Shown: piece after piece, positions 1-8,588 of the stretch
Position numbering within the stretch: the stretch's first letter is position 1
Layout: every line of letters begins with the position of its first letter
Assembly (NCBI RefSeq): GCF_010731115.1
Contig: NZ_AP022616.1
Span: forward strand, 4,836,001 to 4,900,000
Direction: 5' to 3'
DNA length: 64,000 nucleotides
DNA from: Mycolicibacterium phocaicum
GTDB lineage: Bacteria; Actinomycetota; Actinomycetes; Mycobacteriales; Mycobacteriaceae
Made by a program: the position numbers and the translations under genes
Notes under the pieces: generated by a model
Seen by the model: only the letters and a program-made list of their open reading frames with translations
Told to the model about the DNA's origin: nothing
Databases searched by the model: none

Positions 1-179
1 TGTCCGACGAGCTCGGATTCGTCCTGACGAGCACGGATGTCGATGTCCTGGCCGCGGCCGGGGACACCGCCCTGCGCGCGGAATTCGGCGATCGGCTGCC
101 CGTGGTGCTCCTCGATGACGTTGAGCACAGCTATTGGGAGGTCGACGAGGAGCAGCTGCGCGCCGACTTGGCAGGTTGA
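1..179 (+). CDS. Glutaredoxin-like protein, C-terminal part
   Basis: The reading frame is open from the window edge to a TGA at 177-179, giving the last 58 residues. They contain the LPVVLLDD strand and the SYWEVDE segment typical of the small mycobacterial glutaredoxin family encoded just upstream of hemA (Rv0508 in M. tuberculosis). The redox CxxC would lie upstream of the window, so activity cannot be judged. A thiol-disulfide role is inferred from family and position only. The 176 bases between this stop and hemA should hold the hemA promoter, but I could not define it. Confidence 0.75.
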   Translation, partial: SDELGFVLTSTDVDVLAAAGDTALRAEFGDRLPVVLLDDVEHSYWEVDEEQLRADLAG

Positions 180-355
180 CGCGGTGGGCCGACCTCTGGG
201 CCGGCCCGATCGGACCACGCACCCCGGGGTCCGGCGTGCGTATAGCAAATTTGGTCGGCGGGCTGGTGAGCGGCTAGCTTTGAAGGCGTTCCTGCGGCCA
301 GAAGAGGCCCGGGAAACCTTCTTGCCCAACGGAGGTGCTACGAGGTGATGAGGCC

Positions 356-1726
356 GTGAGCGTCCTGCTCTTCGGGGTTTCGCACCGCAGTGCGCCGGTT
401 TCTGTGCTCGAGCAGCTCAGCACCGACGAGGCCGAACAGGCCAAGATCATCGAGCTGCTGCTGCAGTCCTCTCTGGTCACCGAGGCGATGGTGCTCTCCA
501 CCTGTAACCGGGTCGAGGTGTACGCCGTCGTCGACGCCTTCCACGGCGGGCTCTCGGTGATCGGTTCGGTGCTCTCCGAGCGGTCCGGTATGTCGCTTCA
601 CGACCTCACGAAGTACGCCTACGTGCGCTACGCCGAGGCGGCCGTCGAGCATCTGTTCGCGGTGGCCAGCGGCCTGGACTCGGCCGTCATCGGCGAGGCG
701 CAGGTGCTGGGCCAGGTGCGCCGCGCCTACACCTCCGCAGAGGCGCACCAGACGGTCGGCCGCACCCTGCACGAGCTGTCGCAGCGGGCGCTGTCGGTCG
801 GTAAGCGCGTCCACTCCGAGACGGGGATCGACGCCGCGGGCGCTTCGGTGGTGTCGGTGGCGCTCGACATGGCCAAGAACAAGTTGACGTCGCTGACGGG
901 GCTGACGGCCGCCGTGATCGGCGCCGGCTCCATGGGTGCCCTGGCCGCCGCGCATCTGACGCGCGCCGGGATCGCCCGCGTCGAGGTGGTCAACCGCTCG
1001 CTGCCGAGGGCCGAGCGCATGGTCGAGAATCTGAAGGCCCAGGGGGTCGACGCCGCGGCGCACACCCTCGACGATGTCGCCGTCGCGCTGGGCAATGCCG
1101 ACGTCGTCGTCGCCTGTACCGGCGCGGTACGCCCGGTGGTGTCGTTGGCCGATGCGCACCGCGGACTGATGAACCGTCCCGAACATCGCCAGCTGGTCAT
1201 CTGCGACCTGGGTATGCCGCGCGACGTCGACGGCGCGATTGCCGGCCTGCCCGGCGTGCACGTGATCGACATGGACCGGATCCAGCGCGAACCGTCGGCC
1301 CGGGCCGCGGCCTCGGATGCCGAAGCGGCCCGCTCGATGGTCGCTGCGGAGGTCGCCAGTTACCTGGCCGGGCAGCGGATGGCCGAGGTCACGCCGACTG
1401 TCACGGCCTTGCGTCAGCGCGCTGCCGACGTCGTCGAAGCGGAGTTGTTGCGGCTCGACAACCGGGTTCCGACACTCGACGCCGCCCACCGCGATGAGGT
1501 CGCCAAGACCGTCCGCCGGGTGGTCGACAAGTTGCTGCACGCGCCGACGGTGCGGGTCAAGCAGTTGGCCAGCGCGCCCGGCGGTGACAGCTACGCCGAG
1601 GCGCTGCGCGAGCTGTTCGAGCTGGACCCGCAGGCCATCGACGCGGTGTCCGCCGGCGAATTGCCCTTGGTGGCACCAGATTTGGCGGCAGGCGAGCCGC
1701 ATTCCCACCACGACAAGGCTGAGTAA
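356..1726 (+). CDS. hemA: Glutamyl-tRNA reductase
   Basis: NADPH-dependent reduction of glutamyl-tRNA(Glu) to glutamate-1-semialdehyde, the first committed step of C5 tetrapyrrole synthesis in the cytosol. The protein begins [20 protein letters not shown] and has the nucleophile Cys50 in [16 protein letters not shown] nucleotide loop lies near residue 189, and a C-terminal dimerisation helix region contains [11 protein letters not shown]. The GTG at 356 is chosen because GAGGTGA at 342-348 is spaced 7 nt from it. An in-frame GTG at 335 overlaps its own purine-rich site and would add seven non-conserved residues. Length (456 aa) is normal for mycobacteria. It is first in a run with hemC, hemD and hemB, with 6 nt to hemC. 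Confidence 0.96.
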   Translation: MSVLLFGVSHRSAPVSVLEQLSTDEAEQAKIIELLLQSSLVTEAMVLSTCNRVEVYAVVDAFHGGLSVIGSVLSERSGMSLHDLTKYAYVRYAEAAVEHLFAVASGLDSAVIGEAQVLGQVRRAYTSAEAHQTVGRTLHELSQRALSVGKRVHSETGIDAAGASVVSVALDMAKNKLTSLTGLTAAVIGAGSMGALAAAHLTRAGIARVEVVNRSLPRAERMVENLKAQGVDAAAHTLDDVAVALGNADVVVACTGAVRPVVSLADAHRGLMNRPEHRQLVICDLGMPRDVDGAIAGLPGVHVIDMDRIQREPSARAAASDAEAARSMVAAEVASYLAGQRMAEVTPTVTALRQRAADVVEAELLRLDNRVPTLDAAHRDEVAKTVRRVVDKLLHAPTVRVKQLASAPGGDSYAEALRELFELDPQAIDAVSAGELPLVAPDLAAGEPHSHHDKAE

Positions 1727-1732
1727 CCACAC

Positions 1733-2692
1733 TTGGTAACTACCCTCGAAAACGTTGTCCGGATCGGCACCAGGGGCAGCCTGCTGGCTACCACGCAGGC
1801 CGGCACCGTCCGTGACGCTCTGATAGCTCTGGGCCAACCCGCGGAGCTGGTCATCATCAGCACCGAAGGCGACCGGTCGCAGGCGCCCGTCGCAGACATC
1901 GGCATCGGCGTGTTCACCGCGGAGCTGCGGCACGCCATGGCCGACGGCCGCATCGACGTCGCGGTGCACTCGTACAAGGATTTGCCGACCGCACCCGACG
2001 AGCGCTTCGTCATCGCCGCTGTGCCGCCGCGGGAAGACCCGCGGGATGCCTTGGTGGCGCGTGACGGATTGGTGCTGGGGGAGTTGCCGGCGGGCTCCGT
2101 GATCGGCACGTCGAGCCCGCGACGGGCGGCACAGCTTAGAGCACTGGGTCTCGGTTTGGAAATCCGCCCCCTACGAGGCAACCTAGATACCAGGTTGAAC
2201 AGGGTAAGTAGTGGTGATCTCGACGCTGTTGTCGTCGCCCGAGCGGGTCTGGCCCGGATCGGACGACTCGACGCCGTCACCGAGAGCCTCGAGCCGGTGC
2301 AGATGTTGCCAGCGCCGGCGCAGGGCGCCCTCGCGGTCGAGTGCCGAGTGGGTGACACCGAGCTGGCGACGCTGCTGGGAAAGCTCGACGATCCCGACAC
2401 GCGCGCCGCGATCACTGCCGAACGAGTCCTGTTGGCCGAACTGGAGGCGGGTTGTTCCGCGCCGGTGGGTGCGATCGCTGAAGTGGTCGAGTCCATCGAC
2501 GAGGACGGCCGAGTCTTCGAAGAGCTGTCGTTGCGCGGTTGCGTGGCGGCGCTGGACGGATCCGACGTGATCCGGGCGTCCGGGATCGGGACCCCCGAAC
2601 GGGCACGGGAGCTGGGGCTCTCGTTGGCCGCGGAGTTGTTCGACCTGGGTGCGCGTGACGTGTTGGATCAGCGGACTGTAGAGCGGGAGTGA
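1733..2692 (+). CDS. hemC: Hydroxymethylbilane synthase (porphobilinogen deaminase)
   Basis: Polymerises four porphobilinogen units to hydroxymethylbilane. The signature [14 protein letters not shown] is near the N-terminus, followed by VHSYKDLPT, the [11 protein letters not shown] segment and [11 protein letters not shown]. The dipyrromethane cofactor attachment Cys is residue 241 in [11 protein letters not shown]. The only upstream in-frame start is TTG at 1733, which gives an extra leader of about ten residues before RIGTRGS compared with the M. tuberculosis protein as I recall it. A later non-canonical start cannot be excluded. The stop is 3 nt before hemD, so co-translation is likely. 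Confidence 0.95.
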   Translation: MVTTLENVVRIGTRGSLLATTQAGTVRDALIALGQPAELVIISTEGDRSQAPVADIGIGVFTAELRHAMADGRIDVAVHSYKDLPTAPDERFVIAAVPPREDPRDALVARDGLVLGELPAGSVIGTSSPRRAAQLRALGLGLEIRPLRGNLDTRLNRVSSGDLDAVVVARAGLARIGRLDAVTESLEPVQMLPAPAQGALAVECRVGDTELATLLGKLDDPDTRAAITAERVLLAELEAGCSAPVGAIAEVVESIDEDGRVFEELSLRGCVAALDGSDVIRASGIGTPERARELGLSLAAELFDLGARDVLDQRTVERE

Positions 2693-2695
2693 GAG

Positions 2696-4381
2696 ATGAC
2701 GACCCGAGTGCGTAAGCAGCACAAGCCCGGCCGCATCACCTTTGTCGGTTCCGGCCCCGGTGACCCGGGCCTGTTGACGACGCGTGCGCGGAACGTTTTG
2801 GCGCATGCGGCATTGGTCTTCACCGATCCTGATGTGCCCGAGGCGGTGCTGGCGCTGATCGGCACCGACCTGCCGCCGACGTCCGGGCCGCACCCGGCCG
2901 ACGCCGAGCCGGCTGCCGACGCCAAGGCCGACGACGCTGCCGCGCCGGCTCCGGCCGCCGCGCCCACCATGACGTTCCCGCACGGTGTCGACGTCCGCCC
3001 CGCGCTGGGCGACCCCACCGAGGTGGCGAAGCTGCTCATCGCCGAGGCGAAGACCGGTGTCGACGTCGTGCGTCTGGTCGCCGGCGACCCGCTGTCGGTC
3101 GATTCGGTCATCACCGAGGTGAACGCCCTGGCCAAGACCGCGGCGCACTTCGAGCTGGTGCCGGGCCTGCCGTCGTCGACGGCGGTGCCCACCTACGCGG
3201 GCCTGCCCGTCGGCTCGTCGCACACCGTGGCCGACGTCCGCGGTGACGTCGACTGGGCCGCGCTGGCCGCCGCCCCCGGGCCGCTGATCCTGCACGCGAC
3301 GGTGTCGCACCTGCCGGACGCCGCCCGCACCCTGATCGAATACGGCCTCACCGACAACACCCCGTGTGTCGTGACGGCCAACGGCACCACCTGCCAGCAG
3401 CGGTCGATCGAGACCACGCTGGCCGGGCTGCTGGACAAGGCCGTGCTGGAGAAGCCGGTCGGCCCCGAGCCGGTCGGTCCGCTGGCGGGCCCGCTGGTCG
3501 TGACCATCGGCAAGACCGTGGCGCACCGGGCCAAGCTGAACTGGTGGGAGAGCCGCTCGCTGTACGGCTGGACCGTGCTGGTGCCGCGGACCAAGGACCA
3601 GGCCGGCGAGATGAGCGATCGTCTCGTGGGCCACGGCGCCCTGCCGATCGAGGTGCCGACCATCGCGGTCGAGCCGCCGCGCAGCCCCGCCCAGATGGAG
3701 CGCGCGGTCAAGGGTCTGGTCGACGGCCGCTTCCAGTGGGTCGTGTTCACCTCCACCAACGCGGTGCGTGCGGTGTGGGAGAAGTTCAACGAGTTCGGTC
3801 TGGACGCCCGCGCGTTCTCCGGTGTGAAGATCGCGTGCGTCGGTCAGGCCACCGCGGACAAGGTGCGCGCGTTCGGCATCAACCCCGAGCTGGTGCCTGC
3901 CGGTGAGCAGTCGTCGCTGGGCCTGCTGGACGAATTCCCGGACTACGACGAGATTTTCGACCCGGTGAACCGGGTGCTGCTGCCGCGCGCCGACATCGCC
4001 ACCGAGACGCTGGCCGAGGGCCTGCGCGAGCGTGGCTGGGAGATCGAGGACGTCACGGCCTACCGGACCGTCCGGGCGGCACCGCCGCCGGCGCACACCC
4101 GCGAGATGATCAAGACCGGTGGTTTCGACGCCGTCTGCTTCACCTCGAGCTCCACGGTGCGCAACCTGGTCGGCATCGCCGGCAAACCGCACGCCCGGAC
4201 CATCGTCGCCTGCATCGGCCCGAAAACCGCTGAAACCGCAGCCGAATTCGGCCTGCGCGTGGACGTGCAGCCGGAGACCGCCGCAGTCGGCCCGCTGGTC
4301 GAGGCGCTGGCCGAGCACGCCGCTCGGCTCCGGGCCGAGGGTGCGTTGCCACCGCCGCGTAAGAAGAGCCGGCGCCGCTAA
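2696..4381 (+). CDS. hemD: Fused uroporphyrinogen-III methyltransferase-like / uroporphyrinogen-III synthase
   Basis: A 561-residue two-domain protein. Residues about 15-260 are a SUMT/CobA-like tetrapyrrole methylase fold with VGSGPGDPGLLTTRA near the start and VRLVAGDP in the middle. Residues about 280-545 are a HemD fold (GWTVLVPRTKDQ, WVVFTSTNAVRAVW, VCFTSSSTVRNLVG). HemD cyclises hydroxymethylbilane to uroporphyrinogen III; the methylase half would lead towards sirohaem or cobalamin. An Ala/Pro/Asp-rich insert at about residues 58-88 interrupts the methylase domain between its first strands, so methylase activity is less certain than synthase activity. The C-terminus is basic (RKKSRRR). 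The fusion itself is normal for actinobacteria (Rv0511). Confidence 0.92.
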   Translation: MTTRVRKQHKPGRITFVGSGPGDPGLLTTRARNVLAHAALVFTDPDVPEAVLALIGTDLPPTSGPHPADAEPAADAKADDAAAPAPAAAPTMTFPHGVDVRPALGDPTEVAKLLIAEAKTGVDVVRLVAGDPLSVDSVITEVNALAKTAAHFELVPGLPSSTAVPTYAGLPVGSSHTVADVRGDVDWAALAAAPGPLILHATVSHLPDAARTLIEYGLTDNTPCVVTANGTTCQQRSIETTLAGLLDKAVLEKPVGPEPVGPLAGPLVVTIGKTVAHRAKLNWWESRSLYGWTVLVPRTKDQAGEMSDRLVGHGALPIEVPTIAVEPPRSPAQMERAVKGLVDGRFQWVVFTSTNAVRAVWEKFNEFGLDARAFSGVKIACVGQATADKVRAFGINPELVPAGEQSSLGLLDEFPDYDEIFDPVNRVLLPRADIATETLAEGLRERGWEIEDVTAYRTVRAAPPPAHTREMIKTGGFDAVCFTSSSTVRNLVGIAGKPHARTIVACIGPKTAETAAEFGLRVDVQPETAAVGPLVEALAEHAARLRAEGALPPPRKKSRRR

Positions 4382-4390
4382 ACTCGGCGT

Positions 4391-5371
4391 ATGGCTTTCC
4401 CACGACAGCGGCCGCGGCGTCTGCGTACCACCCCGGCGCTGCGGCGTCTGGTGTCCGAAACCTCGCTGGAGCCACGGCATCTGGTGCTGCCCATGTTCGT
4501 CGCGGATGGGCTCGCCGAGCCGCGTCCCATCAGCTCGATGCCCGGCGTCGTGCAGCACACCCGGGATTCGGCGCGCCGCGCGGCGGCGGAAGCCGTCGAG
4601 GCCGGTGTCGGCGGGCTGATGCTGTTCGGCGTCCCGTGCGACAGTGACAAGGACGGCACCGGGTCCGAGGGCGTCAACCCCGAGGGCATCCTGAATGTGG
4701 CACTGCGCGACCTGAATTCGGACCTCGGCGATTCGACCGTGCTGATGGCCGACACCTGCCTGGACGAATTCACCGATCACGGGCACTGTGGCGTCCTGGA
4801 CGCGCACGGCCGGGTCGACAACGATGCGACCAACGAGCAATACATCAAACTCGCTGTCGCGCAAGCGCATTCGGGTGCGCATGTGGTCAGCCCGAGCGGC
4901 ATGATGGACGGGCAGGTGGCGGCCATCCGCGACGGGCTGGACCACGCCGGGCACATCGACGTCGCGATCCTGGCCTACGCCGCCAAGTTCGCGTCGGCGT
5001 TCTACGGCCCGTTCCGCGAGGCCGTGGGCTCGAGCCTGCAGGGCGATCGCCGTACCTACCAGCAGGATCCGGGTAACGCCCGCGAAGCGGTGCGCGAGAT
5101 CGAACTCGACCTCGCCGAAGGTGCCGACATGGTGATGGTCAAGCCGGCGATGAGCTACCTGGACGTGGTCCGCGCCGCTGCCGAGATGTCACCGGTACCC
5201 GTTGCGGCGTACCAGATTTCGGGCGAGTACGCGATGATCAGCGCCGCCGCGGCCAACGGCTGGATCGACCTGCGGGCCTCGGTTCTGGAGTCGCTCCTCA
5301 GCATTCGGCGCGCCGGTGCCGACATCGTCCTCACGTACTGGGCGACGGACGTCGCGGGCTGGCTGCGGTGA
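4391..5371 (+). CDS. hemB: Delta-aminolevulinic acid dehydratase (porphobilinogen synthase)
   Basis: Condenses two 5-aminolevulinate molecules to porphobilinogen. The active-site lysines are Lys199 in YAAKFASAFYGP and Lys251 in MVKPAMSYLD, 52 residues apart as expected. The metal-site segment reads DTCLDEFTDHGHCG: the first and last cysteines of the zinc triad are kept and the middle one is Asp, the arrangement I also recall from M. tuberculosis HemB. An allosteric or active-site Mg/Zn preference therefore cannot be read off. ATG at 4391 follows hemD by 9 nt. The TGA overlaps the next gene's GTG (GTGA). 326 aa is a normal length. Confidence 0.96.
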   Translation: MAFPRQRPRRLRTTPALRRLVSETSLEPRHLVLPMFVADGLAEPRPISSMPGVVQHTRDSARRAAAEAVEAGVGGLMLFGVPCDSDKDGTGSEGVNPEGILNVALRDLNSDLGDSTVLMADTCLDEFTDHGHCGVLDAHGRVDNDATNEQYIKLAVAQAHSGAHVVSPSGMMDGQVAAIRDGLDHAGHIDVAILAYAAKFASAFYGPFREAVGSSLQGDRRTYQQDPGNAREAVREIELDLAEGADMVMVKPAMSYLDVVRAAAEMSPVPVAAYQISGEYAMISAAAANGWIDLRASVLESLLSIRRAGADIVLTYWATDVAGWLR

Positions 5372-5871
5372 ACCCACACAACCCGCACGACCCGCAACAC
5401 CCCTACAACCCGCAGTACCCGCCCTATCCGGGCCCGGGGCACGGTCAGGGGCCGGACGGACCCGCACCTGAGCCGCGCGAGATGCCGCAGGACGTCGTCA
5501 CCGGGTTCTGGCTGTGGACGGCCGCGCTGCCGCTGTCGCTGATCGGCTACGTCATCAACCTGCTGACGACGCCCGAGCGGGAGGTGTCGGGCTACGCGTA
5601 CGCGGTGTCCGGTCTGATGTTGTTCATCATCGCGGTCCTGGTGGCCACGTTCCTGGTGCTGCTGCGGCAGGGCTACCGCTGGGCCCGCAGCATCCTCACC
5701 GGCGGGTCCGCGGCCACGATCCTGTATCTGACCACCAATCTGTTCGCCAATTACCACGGCGCGGCCGCGGCCCTGGGCTACGCGGTGTGCGGCATCGGAG
5801 GCACCGTGCTGATCGGCGGCGGCGTGTATCTCCTGCACCGCCCGGATTCGAACGCCTACTTCGTCCGCTGA
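5368..5871 (+). CDS. Membrane protein with Pro-rich cytoplasmic N-terminus
   Basis: 167 residues, beginning at the GTG that overlaps the hemB stop (GTGA). The first 45 residues are rich in Pro, Tyr, Asn and His in short NPH/NPQYPPYPGP repeats and are probably disordered. Four hydrophobic segments follow (about residues 50-70, 78-105, 110-130 and 132-155), predicting a four-helix membrane protein. It occupies the position of Rv0513 after hemB. No catalytic motif is visible and the function is unknown. Coupling to hemB suggests co-expression, not necessarily a haem role. Confidence 0.8.
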   Translation: MNPHNPHDPQHPYNPQYPPYPGPGHGQGPDGPAPEPREMPQDVVTGFWLWTAALPLSLIGYVINLLTTPEREVSGYAYAVSGLMLFIIAVLVATFLVLLRQGYRWARSILTGGSAATILYLTTNLFANYHGAAAALGYAVCGIGGTVLIGGGVYLLHRPDSNAYFVR

Positions 5872-5918
5872 CCCTCCCTCGCGCCCACACCTCCCGCGGG
5901 CCCACACCTCCCGCACCT

Positions 5919-5995
5919 CCCGCGAGCGGCCGCGTCTGTACGCGACACGCCGCCACAAGCGTGCAGTTTGGGGGCGCTCGCCGCTGTTCGCGCGG
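5919..5995 (+). repeat. Dispersed intergenic repeat, copy A
   Basis: Begins CCCGCGAGCGGCCG, then GTCTG and CGACACGCCG, the same order of blocks seen in copies at 8432-8513 (reverse) and 63283-63414. It ends in a degenerate GCGCTCGCC / CGCGCGGGA tail. The right border is approximate. Just upstream, a 14-bp direct repeat CCCACACCTCCCGC occurs at 5884-5897 and 5901-5914. It lies in the 150-bp gap between two membrane protein genes. It is not coding in any convincing frame. Confidence 0.6.
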
Positions 5996-6021
5996 GACCG
6001 CACGGCTAGGCTGGCCCGGAT

Positions 6022-6426
6022 ATGACTGAGCCCACGCCCTCTTCGCCGGCCCGACCGCAGGCCGTGACCGTCGCTTTCTGGTGCTGGGTGGTGGCCGCCG
6101 TGCTGCTGATGGTCGGCGGCATGCTGACCGCCACCGCCGAGGTGCCCTCCGCCTACCGGAGCCTGGTCCTGGGCTTCGGCGCCATCACCGCCATCGCCGG
6201 CGCAGCCATGGCCTTTTCCGCGGGCCGGGCCCGGTCGGGGGACAACCGGTTTCGCCGGGCCGCGGTGGCGTTGTCGATGGCCATCGTGATCGTCGTCGGC
6301 CTCCTCGCACTGCTGGGGGTGGCGCAGCTGCTGTCGTTGGTGGCGCTGCTGCCGTTGATCGCCGGGACGGTCTCGATCACCCGACCGGCGGCGCAGACCT
6401 GGTTCGACGGAAAGGCCGATGCATGA
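6022..6426 (+). CDS. Small membrane protein, four predicted helices
   Basis: 134 residues starting at ATG 6022. After a short Pro/Ser-rich leader there are four hydrophobic stretches (about 17-38, 47-67, 80-102 and 104-122). No known motif is recognised. It occupies roughly the Rv0514 position downstream of hemB. It is the first of three genes that overlap by 4 bp each (ATGA at 6423-6426 and 6920-6923), so they probably form one small membrane-protein operon. Function unknown. Confidence 0.75.
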   Translation: MTEPTPSSPARPQAVTVAFWCWVVAAVLLMVGGMLTATAEVPSAYRSLVLGFGAITAIAGAAMAFSAGRARSGDNRFRRAAVALSMAIVIVVGLLALLGVAQLLSLVALLPLIAGTVSITRPAAQTWFDGKADA

Positions 6427-6923
6427 CGGACGCGCCCACGGACACCGACGCCGAGCAGATTCTGTTCCACGAGGTCGGTGCCAGCTGGTGGTGGCTGGTG
6501 CTCGGTCCGTTCTCCGGCGCCTCCATCGCGGCGATGCAGCTGTGGTCGGCGCACCGGTTGGACCCCCTGGTGCCGGTGGTGTTCCTCGTTCTCGTCACCG
6601 GGTTCCTGGGGCTGCAGGTGAAGGCGGCGCGGCTGCACACCTCGGTGGAGCTGACGCCCGAGTACCTGCGGCAGGGCACCGAGTCGGTCCGCGTCGCGGA
6701 CATGGTCGGGATGTTCCCGGAGGCGCGTGGCGCTGACGTGCCCCGCTGGCAGTCGTACCGGGCGTTCGGGGAGCTGACGGGCGTGCCGCGCGGCCGCACC
6801 GGGATCGGCGTCAAGCTGACCGGCGAGCGCAGTGGGCAAGCCTGGGCGCGTCGTCACCGCGGGTTGCGGGCCCAGTTGGAGGCCTTGGGCGTGCGCGAAC
6901 TCGGCGAGGACGACGACGAATGA
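6423..6923 (+). CDS. Membrane protein resembling DUF3093 family
   Basis: 166 residues from the ATG at 6423, which overlaps the preceding stop. It has an N-terminal WWWLVLGPFSGA membrane segment, a second helix near residues 45-65, then a soluble domain with VELTPEYLRQ and a C-terminal GIGVKLTGERSGQAW region. Two helices followed by a small soluble domain, with an aromatic WWW cluster, resemble actinobacterial DUF3093 proteins. This is a visual resemblance only. The function is unknown. Confidence 0.7.
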   Translation: MTDAPTDTDAEQILFHEVGASWWWLVLGPFSGASIAAMQLWSAHRLDPLVPVVFLVLVTGFLGLQVKAARLHTSVELTPEYLRQGTESVRVADMVGMFPEARGADVPRWQSYRAFGELTGVPRGRTGIGVKLTGERSGQAWARRHRGLRAQLEALGVRELGEDDDE

Positions 6924-7162
6924 GCCGCGACAAGGTCGTGGCCGCCGGTGCGCTCGTGGTCGCGGTGCTGGCGGCCGTCGGCGCCGTGGTGAGTTGGCTG
7001 GCCGCGTCGTCGATCGCCGACGTCGCGCCGGTGATTCCCGGCGAGCCGGTGAAGACGTCGGTGCTCTATGACCCGTCGCTCATCACGCTGTCCTTGTTGC
7101 TGGCGGCCTTGGCCGGGGTGCTCGCCGTAGTAGGTACCGCGAGGTGGCGGCGCGCCAAGTAG
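6920..7162 (+). CDS. Small two-helix membrane protein
   Basis: 80 residues, ATG overlapping the preceding TGA. Two hydrophobic helices (about 6-28 and 52-72) are separated by a short loop with VAPVIPGEPVKTSV. The C-terminus is basic (RWRRAK), which predicts both ends in the cytoplasm. It is the last gene of the overlapping membrane-protein trio. No family was recognised. Confidence 0.7.
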   Translation: MSRDKVVAAGALVVAVLAAVGAVVSWLAASSIADVAPVIPGEPVKTSVLYDPSLITLSLLLAALAGVLAVVGTARWRRAK

Positions 7163-7172
7163 TGTGTCGCCC

Positions 7173-8384
7173 ATGTCTTTTTCGCTGGAACTGTCTGCCG
7201 ACGTCTGCCAGGTCCGGGACTGGGTTCACGAGTTCGCTGCAGACGTGATCCGTCCCGCCGCCGAAGAGTGGGACGAGCGCGAAGAGACGCCCTGGCCGAT
7301 CCTCCAGGAGGCGGCCAAGGTCGGCCTGTACTCCATGGAGTTCTTTGCTGCTCAGACTGCCGAGGAGACCGGGCTCGGCATGCCCGTCGCCGTCGAAGAG
7401 CTGTTCTGGGGCGACGCCGGAATTTCGATGTCGATCATGGGCACCGGTCTGGCTGCCGCGTCACTGGCGGCCAACGGCACCATGGAACAGCTCGGCGAGT
7501 GGCTGCCCCAGATGTACGGCGACATCAACGAGCCCAAGCTGGCCGCGTTCTGTTCGTCGGAACCCGGTGCGGGATCGGATGTTTCGTCGATCATCACCAG
7601 GGCGCGGTACGACGAAGCCACCGACGAATGGGTGCTGGGCGGCACCAAGACCTGGGCCTCCAACGGTGGCATCGCCAACGTGCACATCGTCGTCGCCTCG
7701 GTGTACCCGGAACTCGGCTCGCGCGGGCAGGCGAGCTTCATCATCCCGCCGGGCACCAAGGGCTTCAGCCAGGGCCAGAAGTTCAAGAAGCACGGCATCC
7801 GGGCATCGCACACCGCCGAGGTCGTGCTCGACGACGTCCGGCTGCCGGGCCGCCTGATCGTCGGCGGCCGGGAGAAGTTCGAGGAGCGGGTGGCCCGCAC
7901 CCGTGAGGGCAAGAGCTCGGCGGGTCAGGTGGCGATGAAGACGTTCGAGCGGACCCGGCCGACCGTCGGGGCCATGGCGCTGGGCGTGTCCCGCGCGGCG
8001 TACGAGTACGCACTGGGTTACGCGCAGGAGCGCGAGCAGTTCGGGCGCAAGATCGGTGACTTCCAAGCCGTCGCGTTCAAGCTGGCCGCCATGAAGTGCC
8101 GGATCGACGCGGCGCGCCTGCTGGTATGGCGGGCCGGCTGGATGGCGCGCAACAACCAGCCGTTCGAGAACGCCGAGGGCTCCATGGCCAAGCTCGTCGC
8201 CAGCGAGACGGCGGTCTACGTGACCGACGAGGCCATCCAGATTCTGGGCGGCAACGGCTACACCCGCGACTACCCGGTGGAGCGGTGGCACCGCGACGCC
8301 AAGATCTTCACGATCTTCGAGGGCACCAGCGAGATTCAGCGGCTCGTGATGTCCCGCGCGATCACCGGGTTGCCGCTCAAATAG
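7173..8384 (+). CDS. Acyl-CoA dehydrogenase family protein
   Basis: FAD-dependent alpha,beta-dehydrogenation of an acyl-CoA. The 403-residue protein has the usual three parts: an N-terminal helical domain, a central beta domain with FCSSEPGAGSDVSS (FAD/substrate loop), and a C-terminal helical domain with REQFGRKIGDFQAVAFKLA and LGGNGYTRDYPVERWHRDAK. The catalytic base is Glu383 in IFEGTSEIQ. ATG 7173 is preferred over the GTG at 7164 because it begins the conserved MSFSLELSADV start. Substrate chain length cannot be told. The perfect hairpin and T-run at 8432-8467 lie downstream. Confidence 0.92.
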   Translation: MSFSLELSADVCQVRDWVHEFAADVIRPAAEEWDEREETPWPILQEAAKVGLYSMEFFAAQTAEETGLGMPVAVEELFWGDAGISMSIMGTGLAAASLAANGTMEQLGEWLPQMYGDINEPKLAAFCSSEPGAGSDVSSIITRARYDEATDEWVLGGTKTWASNGGIANVHIVVASVYPELGSRGQASFIIPPGTKGFSQGQKFKKHGIRASHTAEVVLDDVRLPGRLIVGGREKFEERVARTREGKSSAGQVAMKTFERTRPTVGAMALGVSRAAYEYALGYAQEREQFGRKIGDFQAVAFKLAAMKCRIDAARLLVWRAGWMARNNQPFENAEGSMAKLVASETAVYVTDEAIQILGGNGYTRDYPVERWHRDAKIFTIFEGTSEIQRLVMSRAITGLPLK

Positions 8385-8431
8385 ATTCCGCGAGCCGTGC
8401 CGGCTGCTGCATGGCGCATTCGATGTACAGG

Positions 8432-8467
8432 AACGTCCCGCTCGGCAGGTCCGAGCGGGACGTTTTT
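8432..8467 (+). terminator. Intrinsic terminator, 14-bp perfect stem and T5
   Basis: AACGTCCCGCTCGG at 8432-8445 pairs perfectly with 8451-8464 around a CAGGT loop, and five Ts run through 8463-8467. It lies 48 nt after the acyl-CoA dehydrogenase stop. It is one of few hairpins in the window with a real T-tract. The same sequence forms the centre of the dispersed repeat, copy B. Confidence 0.85.
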
Positions 8468-8513
8468 GTACGCAACTTGCGGCGTGTCGCCCGCAGACAC
8501 GGCCGCTCGCGGG
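8432..8513 (-). repeat. Dispersed intergenic repeat, copy B
   Basis: Read on the minus strand it runs CCCGCGAGCGGCCGTGTCTG, CGACACGCCG, GTACA, AACGTCCCGCTCGG and then the closing arm of the hairpin. The block order matches the left two thirds of the full copy at 63283-63414. Only the second outer arm is missing. In this position the element also supplies the terminator of the acyl-CoA dehydrogenase gene. Confidence 0.75.
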
Positions 8514-8553
8514 AAGTGGGGTTGTGGCGAGGGGCTGCAGCTCAAGTAAGGGT

Positions 8554-8579
8554 TGTTACAGAGTGCAAAATTTGTAACA
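8554..8579. promoter_or_regulatory. Candidate TetR-type operator upstream of MpaB-like gene
   Basis: TGTTACA at 8554-8560 and TGTAACA at 8573-8579 form a perfect 7-bp inverted repeat with a 12-nt spacer. It ends 9 nt before the ATG of the MpaB-like gene, so a bound protein would block transcription or translation. The TetR gene encoded next in the same transcript is the obvious candidate ligand. Sequence seen directly; regulator assignment inferred. Confidence 0.55.
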
Positions 8580-8588
8580 CTGTTCCGC

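Noticed and set aside
239..246. TATAGC-like -10 element before hemA
   Set aside because: No -35 at proper spacing could be identified; single hexamers are not informative in this composition.
338..1969. 543-codon minus-strand frame opposite hemA
   Set aside because: Antisense shadow of hemA with typical His/Asp/Arg-rich composition and no domain.
2183..4954. 923-codon open frame on the minus strand across hemC, hemD and hemB
   Set aside because: Its product is His/Arg/Gly-rich without motifs and lies fully antisense to three well-supported genes; it is a GC-rich shadow frame.
5919..5995. CRISPR array
   Set aside because: The repeats at 5919, 8432 and 63283 are far apart, have no regular spacers and no cas genes are present.
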